The translations under genes were made by a program, and so were the position numbers. 64,000 nt of DNA from Trabulsiella odontotermitis (GTDB lineage: Bacteria > Pseudomonadota > Gammaproteobacteria > Enterobacterales > Enterobacteriaceae). The notes beneath the pieces are model-generated. The model was not told where the DNA came from. It did not search any database and saw nothing but the letters and a program-made list of their open reading frames with translations. Every line of letters starts with the position of its first letter. Position 1 is the first letter of the stretch. Below, one piece after another: positions 12,021-24,699 of the stretch. The stretch lies in the NCBI RefSeq assembly GCF_001297775.1, contig NZ_LIFX01000012.1, forward strand, positions 167,706-231,705. Direction: 5' to 3'.

Positions 12021-12398
12021 ATGCAACGTACTATTTTAATCATCATTGGCTGGCTGGCGGTAGTCTTAGGGACGCTCGGGGTGTTTTTACCCGTTTTACC
12101 GACCACCCCTTTTATTCTGCTCGCCGCCTGGTGTTTCTCTCGCTCATCGCCACGCTTTCACCACTGGCTGCTTTATCGCTCGTGGTTCGGCGGCTATTTG
12201 CGTTTCTGGCAGAAACATAAGGCGATGCCAGCAGGAGCGAAGCCGCGTGCCATTGTAGTGATTTTAATCACATTCGGCCTCTCGCTGTGGGTGGTAAAAA
12301 TGATGTGGGTACGAATCTTGCTTCTCATTATCCTTTTCTGTCTGCTCATTTTTATGTGGCGACTGCCGGTGGTTGATGCAAAGCAACAAAAACCGTAA
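12021..12398 (+). CDS. ybaN: YbaN family inner-membrane protein (DUF454)
   Basis: 125 residues with two N-terminal hydrophobic segments (ILIIIGWLAVVLGTLGVF and FILLAAWCF) and a hydrophobic pair near the end. The loop LPVLPTTPF is the DUF454 hallmark. Function is unknown. ATG 12021 gives the K-12 start MQRxILIIIGW; an in-frame start six codons upstream is less likely. Confidence 0.9.
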   Translation: MQRTILIIIGWLAVVLGTLGVFLPVLPTTPFILLAAWCFSRSSPRFHHWLLYRSWFGGYLRFWQKHKAMPAGAKPRAIVVILITFGLSLWVVKMMWVRILLLIILFCLLIFMWRLPVVDAKQQKP

Positions 12399-12548
12399 AG
12401 CACAATAATGGCTGTTGCAATTATTGCCTTCTGCCAGTAAATTCGAGCGTTTTCGAGTACAGGTGCGCCCGGTCAAAGGTTAGACAATCGTCTTCCTGGC
12501 CCGGAACGCTGCGCGCCTTAAGTAACAGTATTTATCAGGCACAAACCT

Positions 12549-13100
12549 ATGACCGCGACTGCACAGCAGCTTGAATATCTGAAAAACAGCATCAAAAGTA
12601 TCCAGGACTATCCGAAGCCTGGCATTCTGTTCCGTGATGTCACCAGTTTGCTTGAAGACCCGAAAGCGTACGCGCTGAGTATTAAATTGCTTACCGAACG
12701 CTACAAGAACGCGGGCATCACCAAAGTGGTGGGCACCGAAGCGCGTGGTTTTCTTTTTGGTGCGCCGGTCGCGCTGGCGCTGGGCGTAGGGTTTGTCCCG
12801 GTGCGTAAACCGCGTAAACTGCCGCGTGAAACGATCGCCGAAAGCTACGAGCTGGAGTACGGCACCGATCAGCTGGAAATTCACCAGGATGCCATCCAGC
12901 CGGGTGATAAAGTGCTGGTGGTGGATGATCTGCTGGCGACCGGCGGCACCATCGAAGCGACCGTAAAACTGATCCGCCGTCTGGGTGGTGAAGTCACTGA
13001 TGCGGCGTTTATCATTAACCTGTTCGATCTGGGCGGCGAACAGCGCCTGGAGAATCAGGGCATTCATAGCTACAGCCTGGTTCCATTCCCGGGACATTGA
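12549..13100 (+). CDS. apt: Adenine phosphoribosyltransferase Apt
   Basis: Cytosolic salvage enzyme: adenine + PRPP to AMP + PPi. The length of 183 residues equals K-12. The PRPP-binding loop [13 protein letters not shown] lies at residues 122-134 or so, and the conserved [12 protein letters not shown] block is at 62-73. It is the first gene of the apt-dnaX-ybaB-recR-htpG stretch. The most divergent part is around residues 95-115 ([20 protein letters not shown]). Confidence 0.98.
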   Translation: MTATAQQLEYLKNSIKSIQDYPKPGILFRDVTSLLEDPKAYALSIKLLTERYKNAGITKVVGTEARGFLFGAPVALALGVGFVPVRKPRKLPRETIAESYELEYGTDQLEIHQDAIQPGDKVLVVDDLLATGGTIEATVKLIRRLGGEVTDAAFIINLFDLGGEQRLENQGIHSYSLVPFPGH

Positions 13101-13113
13101 TCCCGACTCGAAG

Positions 13114-13144
13114 ACACAGTCTCGCGGTCACTGCGAGGCTGTGT
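13114..13144 (+). terminator. Strong hairpin between apt and dnaX
   Basis: ACACAGTCTCGC pairs with GCGAGGCTGTGT (one T-G wobble) around a 7-base loop, giving a 12-pair stem. No long T run follows (TTAGCATTACTCC), so it may be a partial terminator, an attenuator or a processing site within the apt-dnaX transcript. Confidence 0.5.
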
Positions 13145-13193
13145 TAGCATTACTCCCCTGACAATCCACCTTCCAGCGTTGCAGAGCCTGCCC

Positions 13194-15503
<2,310 letters not shown>

Positions 15504-15504
<1 letters not shown>

Positions 15505-16109
15505 TGCAAACCAGCCCGCTGTTAACCCAGCTAATGGAAGCGCTGCGTTGCTTGCCGGGCGTTGGCCCCAAGTCCGCGCAGCGTATGGCGTTTACGCTAT
15601 TGCAGCGTGACCGCAGCGGCGGCATGCGCCTGGCGCAGGCGCTGACCCGTGCGATGTCCGAAATCGGCCATTGCGCGGATTGCCGGACCTTTACCGAGCA
15701 GGAGGTCTGCAACATCTGTGCGAACCCGCGTCGCCAGGAAAACGGTCAGATTTGCGTGGTGGAGAGTCCGGCAGACATCTACGCCATTGAGCAAACCGGG
15801 CAGTTTTCGGGGCGCTATTTCGTGCTGATGGGGCATCTTTCCCCGCTTGACGGCATTGGCCCGGACGACATCGGTCTCGACCGCCTCGAACAGCGTCTGC
15901 AGGAAGAAACTCTCAGTGAGGTGATCCTGGCGACTAACCCGACGGTTGAAGGTGAAGCCACCGCGAACTACATTGCCGAGCTCTGCGCGCAGTATGGCGT
16001 CGACGCCAGCCGTATCGCCCACGGCGTGCCGGTGGGTGGCGAACTGGAAATGGTGGATGGCACCACGCTGTCTCACTCCCTCGCCGGTCGTCACAAGATT
16101 AAATTCTGA
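15504..16109 (+). CDS. recR: Recombination mediator RecR
   Basis: 201 residues, K-12 length. With RecF and RecO it loads RecA on SSB-coated gaps. An N-terminal helix-hairpin-helix ([13 protein letters not shown]) is followed by a four-cysteine zinc site C57, C60, C69, C72 and a Toprim domain to about residue 175 with the acidic motif [10 protein letters not shown]. The start codon overlaps the ybaB stop. Confidence 0.97.
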
Positions 16110-16138
16110 ACAAACGGAGGCTGAACCACTGGCCTCCG

Positions 16139-16167
16139 CTTGAAATTTCCGCCTCGTATCCCCATCT
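16139..16167 (+). promoter_or_regulatory. Sigma-32 heat-shock promoter of htpG
   Basis: CTTGAAA (16139-16145) and CCCCATCT (16160-16167), 14 bases apart, match the sigma-32 consensus CTTGAAA-N13-17-CCCCATnT almost perfectly. It lies 54 bases before the htpG ATG. A GC-rich inverted repeat CGGAGGC/GCCTCCG (16116-16139), probably the recR 3' hairpin, abuts the -35 element. Confidence 0.9.
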
Positions 16168-16220
16168 CATCCTCAACGTTTTATTTCTACTGTTACCTGT
16201 TTTTGTTGAGGTATTCCCAA

Positions 16221-18095
16221 ATGAAAGGACAAGAGACCCGTGGCTTTCAGTCTGAAGTGAAGCAGCTTCTGCACCTGATGATCCATTCTCTGTATTCTAA
16301 TAAAGAAATTTTCCTGCGTGAGCTCATCTCCAACGCCTCCGATGCCGCAGACAAACTGCGCTTCCGCGCGCTCTCCAACCCGGAACTGTATGAAGGTGAC
16401 GGCGAGTTGCGTGTCCGCGTGTCGTTCGATCAGGAAAAACGCACGCTGACCATCGCTGATAACGGTATCGGCATGAACCGTGACGAGGTGATTGACCACC
16501 TGGGGACCATCGCCAAATCCGGGACGAAATCCTTCCTCGAATCAATGGGTTCCGATCAGGCGAAAGACAGCCAGTTGATTGGCCAGTTCGGTGTGGGTTT
16601 CTACTCGGCCTTTATCGTCGCCGACAAAGTGACCGTACGTACCCGTGCGGCAGGCGACAGCGCGGACCATGGCGTGTTCTGGGAATCCGAAGGGGAAGGC
16701 GAATACACCGTTGCCGATATCAATAAAGCGGATCGCGGTACCGAAATTACCCTGCATCTGCGCGAAGGCGAAGATGATTTCCTGAATGACTGGCGCGTCC
16801 GCTCCATCATCAGCAAATATTCCGACCACATCGCACTGCCGGTTGAGATTGAAAAACAGGAAGAAAAAGACGGTGAAACCGTTGTCTCCTGGGAGAAAAT
16901 CAACAAGGCGCAGGCGCTGTGGACGCGCAACAAGTCGGAAATCAAAGACGACGAATACAACGAATTCTACAAGCACATCGCTCATGACTTTACTGATCCG
17001 CTGACCTGGAGCCACAACCGTGTGGAAGGGAAGCAGGAGTACACCAGCCTGCTGTATATCCCGTCTCAGGCGCCGTGGGACATGTGGAATCGCGATCACA
17101 AGCACGGTCTGAAGCTGTACGTGCAGCGCGTGTTCATCATGGATGACGCCGAGCAGTTCATGCCTAACTACCTGCGTTTTGTGCGTGGTCTGATTGATTC
17201 CAGTGATCTGCCGCTCAACGTCTCGCGTGAAATCCTGCAGGACAGCACCGTGACCCGCAATCTGCGCAATGCCCTGAGCAAACGTGCGCTGCAGATGCTG
17301 GAAAAACTGGCGAAAGACGACGCTGAAAAATACCAGACATTCTGGAAACAGTTTGGTCTGGTGATGAAAGAAGGCCCGGCAGAAGACAGCGCGAATGCGC
17401 AGACCATCGCGAAGCTGCTGCGTTTTGCCTCCACGCACACCGACTCTTCCGAACAGACCGTGTCGCTGGACGACTACGTTTCGCGCATGAAAGAAGGGCA
17501 GGAGAAGATCTACTACATCACCGCTGACAGCTATGCGGCAGCGAAGAGCAGCCCGCATCTGGAGTTACTGCGTAAGAAAGGCATTGAAGTCCTGCTGCTC
17601 TCTGACCGCATCGATGAGTGGATGATGAGCTATCTGACCGAGTTCGACGGCAAAGCCTTCCAGTCGGTAGCAAAAGCGGATGAATCGCTGGATAAACTGG
17701 CTGACGAGCTGGACGACAACAGCAAAGAGGCGGAAAAAGCGCTGGAGCCGTTTGTCGATCGCGTGAAAACGCTGCTCGGTGAGCGAGTGAAAGAGGTGCG
17801 TCTGACCCATCGTCTGACCGACACTCCGGCCATTGTCACCACAGATGCGGACGAAATGAGCACCCAGATGGCAAAACTGTTTGCCGCGGCGGGCCAGAGC
17901 GTGCCGGATGTGAAATACATCTTTGAACTGAACCCGGATCACGCGCTGGTGAAACGTGCGGCTGATACTCAGGACGACGCACAGTTCAGCGAATGGGTTG
18001 AGCTGCTGCTCGATCAGGCGCTGTTCGCCGAGCGCGGCACGCTGGAAGATCCGAACCAGTTTATTCGCCGTATGAATCAGTTGCTGGTGTCGTAA
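16221..18095 (+). CDS. htpG: Chaperone HtpG (Hsp90)
   Basis: ATP-dependent Hsp90 chaperone, cytosolic, 624 residues as in K-12. The GHKL ATPase domain (1-215) has [14 protein letters not shown] with the catalytic Glu, DNGIGM, and [11 protein letters not shown]. The middle domain has [11 protein letters not shown] with the catalytic Arg, and the C-terminal domain dimerises and ends MNQLLVS. The frame is open 27 codons upstream, but ATG 16221 fits the family start [10 protein letters not shown] and the sigma-32 promoter lies inside that extension. Confidence 0.98.
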   Translation: MKGQETRGFQSEVKQLLHLMIHSLYSNKEIFLRELISNASDAADKLRFRALSNPELYEGDGELRVRVSFDQEKRTLTIADNGIGMNRDEVIDHLGTIAKSGTKSFLESMGSDQAKDSQLIGQFGVGFYSAFIVADKVTVRTRAAGDSADHGVFWESEGEGEYTVADINKADRGTEITLHLREGEDDFLNDWRVRSIISKYSDHIALPVEIEKQEEKDGETVVSWEKINKAQALWTRNKSEIKDDEYNEFYKHIAHDFTDPLTWSHNRVEGKQEYTSLLYIPSQAPWDMWNRDHKHGLKLYVQRVFIMDDAEQFMPNYLRFVRGLIDSSDLPLNVSREILQDSTVTRNLRNALSKRALQMLEKLAKDDAEKYQTFWKQFGLVMKEGPAEDSANAQTIAKLLRFASTHTDSSEQTVSLDDYVSRMKEGQEKIYYITADSYAAAKSSPHLELLRKKGIEVLLLSDRIDEWMMSYLTEFDGKAFQSVAKADESLDKLADELDDNSKEAEKALEPFVDRVKTLLGERVKEVRLTHRLTDTPAIVTTDADEMSTQMAKLFAAAGQSVPDVKYIFELNPDHALVKRAADTQDDAQFSEWVELLLDQALFAERGTLEDPNQFIRRMNQLLVS

Positions 18096-18117
18096 TTTCC
18101 ACACCTTGTGATATCCA

Positions 18118-18143
18118 CCCTCTCCCGACGGGAGAGGGTCTTT
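18118..18143 (+). terminator. Terminator after htpG
   Basis: The stem CCCTCTCCC pairs with GGGAGAGGG with a short loop (18118-18138) and is followed by TCTTT. It lies 23 bases after the htpG stop. Confidence 0.75.
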
Positions 18144-18240
18144 ACGTCCTCTCCTCCTAAATATTTCTTATTAACCGTTTCAGCAACCCCGCCTTCCTTG
18201 AGACATCCGCGTTCTGGTGGTATCGTTTAGCGCTTTTTGA

Positions 18241-18918
<678 letters not shown>

Positions 18919-18927
18919 TCTGCCCGA

Positions 18928-18966
18928 TTGCCGGACGGCGATACGCATGTCGTCGCCCTCCGGCAA
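18928..18966. repeat. GC-rich inverted repeat after adk (REP-like or terminator)
   Basis: TTGCCGGA (18928-18935) pairs with TCCGGCAA (18959-18966), with an inner GGCGA/TCGCC pair. No T run follows on the plus strand. It resembles a REP-type palindrome or a 3'-end stabilising hairpin for the adk mRNA. Confidence 0.5.
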
Positions 18967-19049
18967 AACAACACCTTTCACACCAATTGGTTCTTCTTAC
19001 GCCCTTTTCAGCTACAATTATCAGCCAGTTCAACGATTAAGAGGCGGTA

Positions 19050-20012
19050 ATGCGTCAGACGAAAACCGGCATTCTGATAGCCAACCTCGGCACGCCCGAT
19101 GCACCAACCCCGCAGGCGGTGAAACGCTATTTGCGACAATTTTTGAGCGACACACGGGTCGTCGACACTTCTCGTCTGCTGTGGTGGCCGCTGCTGCGCG
19201 GCGTTATTTTGCCGCTGCGTGCGCCCCGGGTCGCGAAGCTTTACCAGTCTATCTGGATGGAAGGCGGCTCCCCGCTGATGGTCTACAGTCGCGAGCAACA
19301 GCAGGCGCTGGCCGCACGTTTACCGGACACGCCGGTGGTGCTGGGCATGAGCTACGGGTCGCCATCGCTGGAAAGCGCGGTTGAGGAGCTGCTGGCGCAG
19401 GGCGTAGAGCATATCGTCGTGCTGCCGCTCTATCCGCAATATTCCTGCTCCACCGTGGCCGCCGTCTGGAACGAACTGGCGCGGATCTTCGCGACAAAAC
19501 GCCGTATTCCCGGCATCTCGTTTATCCGCGATTACGCTGACGACCATGATTACATTACCGCGCTGGCTAACAGCGCCCGCGCGTCGTTTGCTGTTCATGG
19601 CGAACCTGATCTCCTGCTGCTCTCTTATCATGGCATTCCGCAGCGCTATGCAGACGAAGGCGACGATTACCCGCAGCGTTGTCGTGATACCACGCGTGAG
19701 CTGGTTTCTGCGCTGGGGATTTCGCACGATAACGTCATGATGACCTTCCAGTCTCGTTTCGGCCGCGAGCCGTGGCTGACGCCTTATACCGACGAAACCC
19801 TGAAAATGCTGGCTGAAAAAGGCGTGAAGCATGTACAGGTGATGTGCCCGGGGTTCGCGGCGGACTGCCTGGAAACGCTGGAAGAGATCGCGGTACAGAA
19901 CCGGGAACTGTTCCTTGAGGCTGGTGGCGAAAAATATGAATATATTCCGGCGCTAAATGCCATGCCGGAACATATTGAGATGATGGTTAACCTGACGCAG
20001 CCTTACCGGTGA
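19050..20012 (+). CDS. hemH: Ferrochelatase HemH
   Basis: Inserts Fe2+ into protoporphyrin IX, the last step of haem synthesis; cytosolic and peripheral to the membrane. The length is 320 residues as in K-12. The catalytic His is H194 in [10 protein letters not shown], and the conserved acidic block [12 protein letters not shown] lies near residues 270-281. The K-12 neighbour aes (acetyl esterase) is missing: gsk begins 107 bases after hemH. Confidence 0.97.
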   Translation: MRQTKTGILIANLGTPDAPTPQAVKRYLRQFLSDTRVVDTSRLLWWPLLRGVILPLRAPRVAKLYQSIWMEGGSPLMVYSREQQQALAARLPDTPVVLGMSYGSPSLESAVEELLAQGVEHIVVLPLYPQYSCSTVAAVWNELARIFATKRRIPGISFIRDYADDHDYITALANSARASFAVHGEPDLLLLSYHGIPQRYADEGDDYPQRCRDTTRELVSALGISHDNVMMTFQSRFGREPWLTPYTDETLKMLAEKGVKHVQVMCPGFAADCLETLEEIAVQNRELFLEAGGEKYEYIPALNAMPEHIEMMVNLTQPYR

Positions 20013-20119
20013 ATCAGCAGGCCAGTCGCTGAACAAAAGAGTGGGCGCCTTCGCAAATCGCTGCCGAAAGCAGAATGTGGTACTCTTTACCGCTCTTTTG
20101 ACCATCCGTAAGCACAACC

Positions 20120-21424
20120 ATGAAATTTCCCGGTAAACGTAAATCCAAACACTATTTCCCCGTCAATGCCCGCGATCCGCTACTGAAACAAATCCAGCCG
20201 GAAAGCGAAACCAGCACGTCCTGGGTGGTCGGCATCGACCAGACGCTGGTGGATATTGAAGCGAAAGTGGATGACACGTTTATCGAACGGTATGGCCTCA
20301 GCGCGGGTCATTCGCTGGTCATTGACGATGACGTTGCCGACGCGCTGTACAACGAACTGGTTCGCGAAAATCTGATTACTCATCAGTTTGCCGGTGGCAC
20401 GATTGGCAACACCATGCACAACTACTCGGTGCTGGCGGACGACCGTTCCGTCCTGTTGGGGGTGATGTGCAGCAACATCGACATTGGCGGTTATGCCTAC
20501 CGTTATCTGTGCAACACCTCCAGCCGCACCGATCTCAACCATTTGCAGGGCGTGGACGGGCCGATTGGCCGCTGCTTCACGCTGATAAGCGACACCGGCG
20601 AACGGACGTTTGCCATCAGTCCCGGGCATATGAACCAGTTGCGCCCGGAGAGCATTCCTGAAGCGGTGATTGCCGGGGCGTCCGCGCTGGTGCTGACCTC
20701 CTACCTGGTGCGTTGTAAACCGGGCGAGCCAATGCCCGATGCCACCATGAAAGCCATCCGTTACGCCAAAAAGCACAACGTGCCGGTGGTGCTGACGCTC
20801 GGTACAAAATACGTGATTGCCGACAACCCGGCCTGGTGGCAGACATTCCTCAAAGAAAACGTCTCGATTCTGGCGATGAACGAGGAAGAAGGGGAAGCGC
20901 TGACCGGTATCGCTGATCCACTACTGGCATCGGATAAGGCGCTGGAGTGGGTGGATCTCGTGCTGTGTACCGCTGGCCCGATTGGTTTGTATATGGCGGG
21001 GTATACCGAGGAAGCCGCGAAGCGCAAAACGCAGCATCCGCTGCTGCCGGGAGCGATTGCTGAATTTAACCAGTATGAATTCAGCCGGGCAATGCGTTTC
21101 CAGGACTGCCAGCACCCGCTGCGCATCTACTCGCACATCGCGCCGTACATGGGCGGGCCAGAGAAAATCATGAACACCAACGGTGCAGGCGATGGCGCGC
21201 TGGCGGCCTTACTGCATGACATCACCGCCAACAACTACCACCGCAACAACGTGCCGAACTCCAGTAAGCACCAGTTTACCTGGCTGACGTACTCGTCGCT
21301 GGCGCAGGTGTGTAAATATGCCAACCGCGTGAGTTATCAGGTGCTGAATCAGCATTCACCACGGCTGACGCGCGGGCTTCCGGAACGTGAGGACAGCCTC
21401 GAAGAGGCTTACTGGGATCGTTAA
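20120..21424 (+). CDS. gsk: Inosine-guanosine kinase Gsk
   Basis: PfkB-family nucleoside kinase of purine salvage (inosine or guanosine + ATP to IMP or GMP). 434 residues, K-12 length. The catalytic region NTNGAGDGALAALLHD is the PfkB signature with Asp as base, and N-terminal GGTIGNTMHN is the substrate-binding Gly motif. Its stop codon interlocks with that of the convergent ybaL: both use the same TTAA at 21421-21424. Confidence 0.97.
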   Translation: MKFPGKRKSKHYFPVNARDPLLKQIQPESETSTSWVVGIDQTLVDIEAKVDDTFIERYGLSAGHSLVIDDDVADALYNELVRENLITHQFAGGTIGNTMHNYSVLADDRSVLLGVMCSNIDIGGYAYRYLCNTSSRTDLNHLQGVDGPIGRCFTLISDTGERTFAISPGHMNQLRPESIPEAVIAGASALVLTSYLVRCKPGEPMPDATMKAIRYAKKHNVPVVLTLGTKYVIADNPAWWQTFLKENVSILAMNEEEGEALTGIADPLLASDKALEWVDLVLCTAGPIGLYMAGYTEEAAKRKTQHPLLPGAIAEFNQYEFSRAMRFQDCQHPLRIYSHIAPYMGGPEKIMNTNGAGDGALAALLHDITANNYHRNNVPNSSKHQFTWLTYSSLAQVCKYANRVSYQVLNQHSPRLTRGLPEREDSLEEAYWDR

Positions 21425-23097
21425 CCGGTCACCACTTCCCCTGCGGGCGGCGTTTCAATCAGCGCCAGCATCGTGTTGGCGATTTCGCGTTCGCCCATCA
21501 CCACCTTGCTGGCGCCGCGCTCGGTAATGTAATCCACTTCATCATCGTAATGCGCCCGGGCGATGATCTCGATATTCGGGCATTTCTCGCGCGCTGAGGC
21601 GACAATCTCACCGGCTTCGTAGCCGTTAGGAATGGTCAGCAGCAGCCAGCGGGCGCAGTCAAGATGCGCCAGATTCATGATCTCTTCGTTGGCGGCATTA
21701 CCCAGCACGGCTCTGATGCCGCGTTCGCGCAATTCGTCCACACGGGTGCGCGAGGTTTCAATCACCACCAGCGGGATCCCCTGAGCCATCAGTTTTTCGC
21801 CCAGCAGGCTGCCGACGCGGCCAAACCCGACCAGCAATGCGTGGTTGCAGATATCCACCGGGATCTGCTTCTCTTCCTCGATAGCTTCTTCCAGCGTCTG
21901 TTCTTCCAGCGTCTCGGTATTCGCGAGGTATTTTTCGAGCAGCGCGAACAGCACCGGGTTGAGCATGATGGAGAGAATAGCGCCCGCCAGCACCAGATTT
22001 TGCCCTGCCTGCGGCAGCAGGTTCAGCGCCATGCCCAGTCCGGCGAGGATAAACGCAAATTCACCAATCTGCGCGAGGCTTGCCGCGATGGTCAGCGCCG
22101 TGCGCGGCGAGTGGCCGAACAGGCGCACAAGAATAAAGGCCGCCGCCGATTTACCGAAAATGATAATGGCCAGCGTGCCGAGCACCGCCAGTGGCTGATT
22201 GATAAGCACCAGCGGGTCAAACAGCATGCCGACGGAGACAAAGAACAGCACGGCAAACGCATCACGCAGCGGCAGCGTGTCGTGGGCGGCGCGGTGACTG
22301 AGTTCTGATTCGTTGAGCACCATCCCGGCGAAGAAGGCGCCGAGGGCGAAGGAGACGTCAAACAACTCGACCGCACCGAAAGCGATGCCCAGCGCCAGTG
22401 CCAGCACCGAGAGCGTGAAGAGTTCGCGGGAGCCGGTAGCCGCGCTGCGGGACATGATCCACGGCACCAGACGACGGCCAACCAGCATCATGATGGCGAT
22501 AAAGGCGACGACTTTACCGATGGTCAGCCCCATATCGAGTGCCAGTGTGGCGAAACCGACGTTGCCTTTCTCTACCATGCCAGCCACCGCCGGTAACAGC
22601 ACCAGTGTCAGCACCATCACCAGATCTTCAACAATCAGCCAGCCGATGGCGATTTGCCCGCGCTGGCTGTCAATTAACTGCCGTTCTTCCAGCGCCCGCA
22701 GCAGCACCACGGTACTGGCGGTGGAAAGACACAACCCGAAGACGATGCCGGTCATGACTGACCAGCCCAGGACGGCGGAGAGGGCCATACCCAGCAGCGT
22801 GGCGACCGCTATCTGCGCTATCGCACCGGGAATGGCGATCGACTTTACCGCCATTAAATCCTTCAGAGAGAAGTGCAGGCCCACGCCAAACATCAGCAGG
22901 ATCACGCCCAGTTCAGCCAGTTCCGGGGCCAGTTTGGTATCCGCAACAAAACCCGGCGTAAAAGGGCCAGCCAGTACGCCCGCTAACAGATATCCCACCA
23001 GAGGAGAAATACGCAGCCTGTTGGCAATCATGCCAAGGATAAAAGCGAGCACAAGGCCGCCAACAATGGTGGTGATAAGCGGGGTGGCGTGATGCAT
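21421..23097 (-). CDS. ybaL: KefB-type monovalent cation:proton antiporter YbaL
   Basis: 558 residues as in K-12. The N-terminal part is a 12-13-helix CPA2 Na+/H+ exchanger domain (to about residue 390). A cytoplasmic linker with TLEEQTLEEAIEEEKQ leads to a TrkA-N (RCK) NAD-binding domain with GFGRVGSLLGEKL (about 418-535). Substrate is unproven, probably K+ or Na+. ATG 23097 gives MHHATPLITT; the longer open frame upstream has no family match and a weaker start. Confidence 0.92.
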   Translation of the reverse strand: MHHATPLITTIVGGLVLAFILGMIANRLRISPLVGYLLAGVLAGPFTPGFVADTKLAPELAELGVILLMFGVGLHFSLKDLMAVKSIAIPGAIAQIAVATLLGMALSAVLGWSVMTGIVFGLCLSTASTVVLLRALEERQLIDSQRGQIAIGWLIVEDLVMVLTLVLLPAVAGMVEKGNVGFATLALDMGLTIGKVVAFIAIMMLVGRRLVPWIMSRSAATGSRELFTLSVLALALGIAFGAVELFDVSFALGAFFAGMVLNESELSHRAAHDTLPLRDAFAVLFFVSVGMLFDPLVLINQPLAVLGTLAIIIFGKSAAAFILVRLFGHSPRTALTIAASLAQIGEFAFILAGLGMALNLLPQAGQNLVLAGAILSIMLNPVLFALLEKYLANTETLEEQTLEEAIEEEKQIPVDICNHALLVGFGRVGSLLGEKLMAQGIPLVVIETSRTRVDELRERGIRAVLGNAANEEIMNLAHLDCARWLLLTIPNGYEAGEIVASAREKCPNIEIIARAHYDDEVDYITERGASKVVMGEREIANTMLALIETPPAGEVVTG

Positions 23098-23295
23098 TCC
23101 GTCTCCTTTCGTCAGTGCGTGATCCATTTTTGGCATAAAAACCAAAAAACCTGGTAATAGTTTATGACAATTTTAATCATTACGTTTATGAATAATTGTT
23201 GAATTTTGAAGAAAATCGGCGTCAGGCGCAGAAAAAGCACGGATTGGAAAAGGAGGAGGAGCTTCAGGGAGAAGTGACTGATGAACAAAGGAAAT

Positions 23296-23326
23296 CAGGG
23301 TAGCCAAAGTTTGAGTTTGGCTACCT
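23296..23326 (-). terminator. Terminator after fsr
   Basis: On the minus strand CAGGTAGCCAAA pairs with TTTGGCTACCCTG across a short loop, beginning just after the fsr stop, followed by ATTTCC. The stem is long (11-12 pairs). Confidence 0.7.
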
Positions 23327-23331
23327 GAAAA

Positions 23332-24534
23332 TCAGTGTTTCTGGCGGTTGTCAGGTAAGAATATGGTCAACATGCCAAGAAGTGGCAGGAAAGCACAGAT
23401 TTTATAAACCAGCTCGATACTGGTGTGGTCGGCAACCAGCCCTAACACCGCCGCGCCAAGGCCGCCCATGCCAAACGCGAAACCGAAGAACAACCCGGAA
23501 ACCATACCGATTCTCCCCGGAAGCAGCTCCTGCGCGTAGACCAGAATGGCAGAAAAGGCGGAGGCGAGGATAAACCCAATGATCACCGTCAGAATACCCG
23601 TCCACTCAAGACTTGCGTAGGGTAAAACGAGGGTAAATGGTGCAACGCCGAGGATAGAGCCCCAAATCACATATTTACGCCCGATTTTATCGCCCACAGG
23701 CCCGCCAATCACCGTACCCGCCGCCACGGCAAACAGGAATGCAAACAGGTGAAACTGCGCATTTTGTACGGATAAACCGAACTTATGCATCAAATAAAAG
23801 GTGTAGTAGCTGCTGATACTCGCCATATAGAAGTATTTAGAGAAAATCAGCATCAACAGGACGCAAACCGCCAGAATCACCTTATTGCGCGGCAGCGGAT
23901 TCATCACCGGTGCCTTGGGTTTGCCTTTATTAATCCGGTGCTGTGCGGCATACCAGCGGCTGATTTGTGCCAGTACGACGATTGCCAGCAGTGCTGCCAG
24001 CACGAACCAGGCGACATTGCCTTTGCCATACGGCGCGATAATCACCGCAGCCAGCAACGGCCCCATCGAGCTGCCAAAGTTGCCGCCCACCTGAAACAGC
24101 GATTGCGCCAGACCGTGGCGGCCACCGGAGGCCATGCGCGCCACGCGTGAGGATTCAGGGTGGAACACCGACGACCCGGTTCCGACAAGCGCCGCGGCGA
24201 GCACGACGGTACCAAAGCTGCCAGCCAGCGCCAGCAGCACCAGACCGCTTAGCGTAAAACACATGCCTATCGGCAGCGACCACGGCATCGGGTGTTTATC
24301 GGTCAGATAACCCACCACCGGCTGCAGCAGCGATGACGTAAGCTGGAAGGTGAGGGTGATCATGCCGATCTGCACAAACGTCAGCGAGAACTCTGACTGC
24401 AGCAGCGGGTAAATTGCCAGGATCAACGACTGGATCATGTCGTTCAGCAGGTGAGAGAGACTGATCGCTCCCAGAATTCCAAATGAAGTCCGCGCTTTAT
24501 TCGGCAGCGCAGAGGAGGTTTCACTGATTGCCAT
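23332..24534 (-). CDS. fsr: Fosmidomycin resistance MFS transporter Fsr
   Basis: The product has 400 residues from ATG 24534 (406 in K-12), a 12-helix major facilitator. The core from ARTSFGILGAISLSHLLNDM to the end matches closely; the first 15 residues (AISETSSALPNK) differ from K-12. The loop RHGLAQSLFQVGGNFGSS and GDKIGRKYV motif A are visible. A GTG three codons upstream is a possible alternative start. It exports fosmidomycin when overexpressed; its natural substrate is unknown. It is divergent from ushA. Confidence 0.94.
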   Translation of the reverse strand: MAISETSSALPNKARTSFGILGAISLSHLLNDMIQSLILAIYPLLQSEFSLTFVQIGMITLTFQLTSSLLQPVVGYLTDKHPMPWSLPIGMCFTLSGLVLLALAGSFGTVVLAAALVGTGSSVFHPESSRVARMASGGRHGLAQSLFQVGGNFGSSMGPLLAAVIIAPYGKGNVAWFVLAALLAIVVLAQISRWYAAQHRINKGKPKAPVMNPLPRNKVILAVCVLLMLIFSKYFYMASISSYYTFYLMHKFGLSVQNAQFHLFAFLFAVAAGTVIGGPVGDKIGRKYVIWGSILGVAPFTLVLPYASLEWTGILTVIIGFILASAFSAILVYAQELLPGRIGMVSGLFFGFAFGMGGLGAAVLGLVADHTSIELVYKICAFLPLLGMLTIFLPDNRQKH

Positions 24535-24699
24535 AGATTTCACTTAATTCAGAGTGTGCGATGTTTAGGGGATGTAATAATTATCAGACTAAGATAACTG
24601 TGTCAGGCGTTTGAAGGAAGTCTCAATTCTGAAAACAGTGTTGTTTAATGCCGTCAGCCACGGTAATTTTTGCTAAGTCATCGAGTCAGGGAGAGAAAC

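Noticed and set aside
12264..12476. Small minus-strand frame overlapping ybaN
   Set aside because: No ribosome-binding site and it is antisense to a conserved membrane protein gene.
16542..17558. 338-codon open frame antisense to htpG
   Set aside because: The codon bias of htpG leaves this complementary frame open; no motif and no upstream signals.
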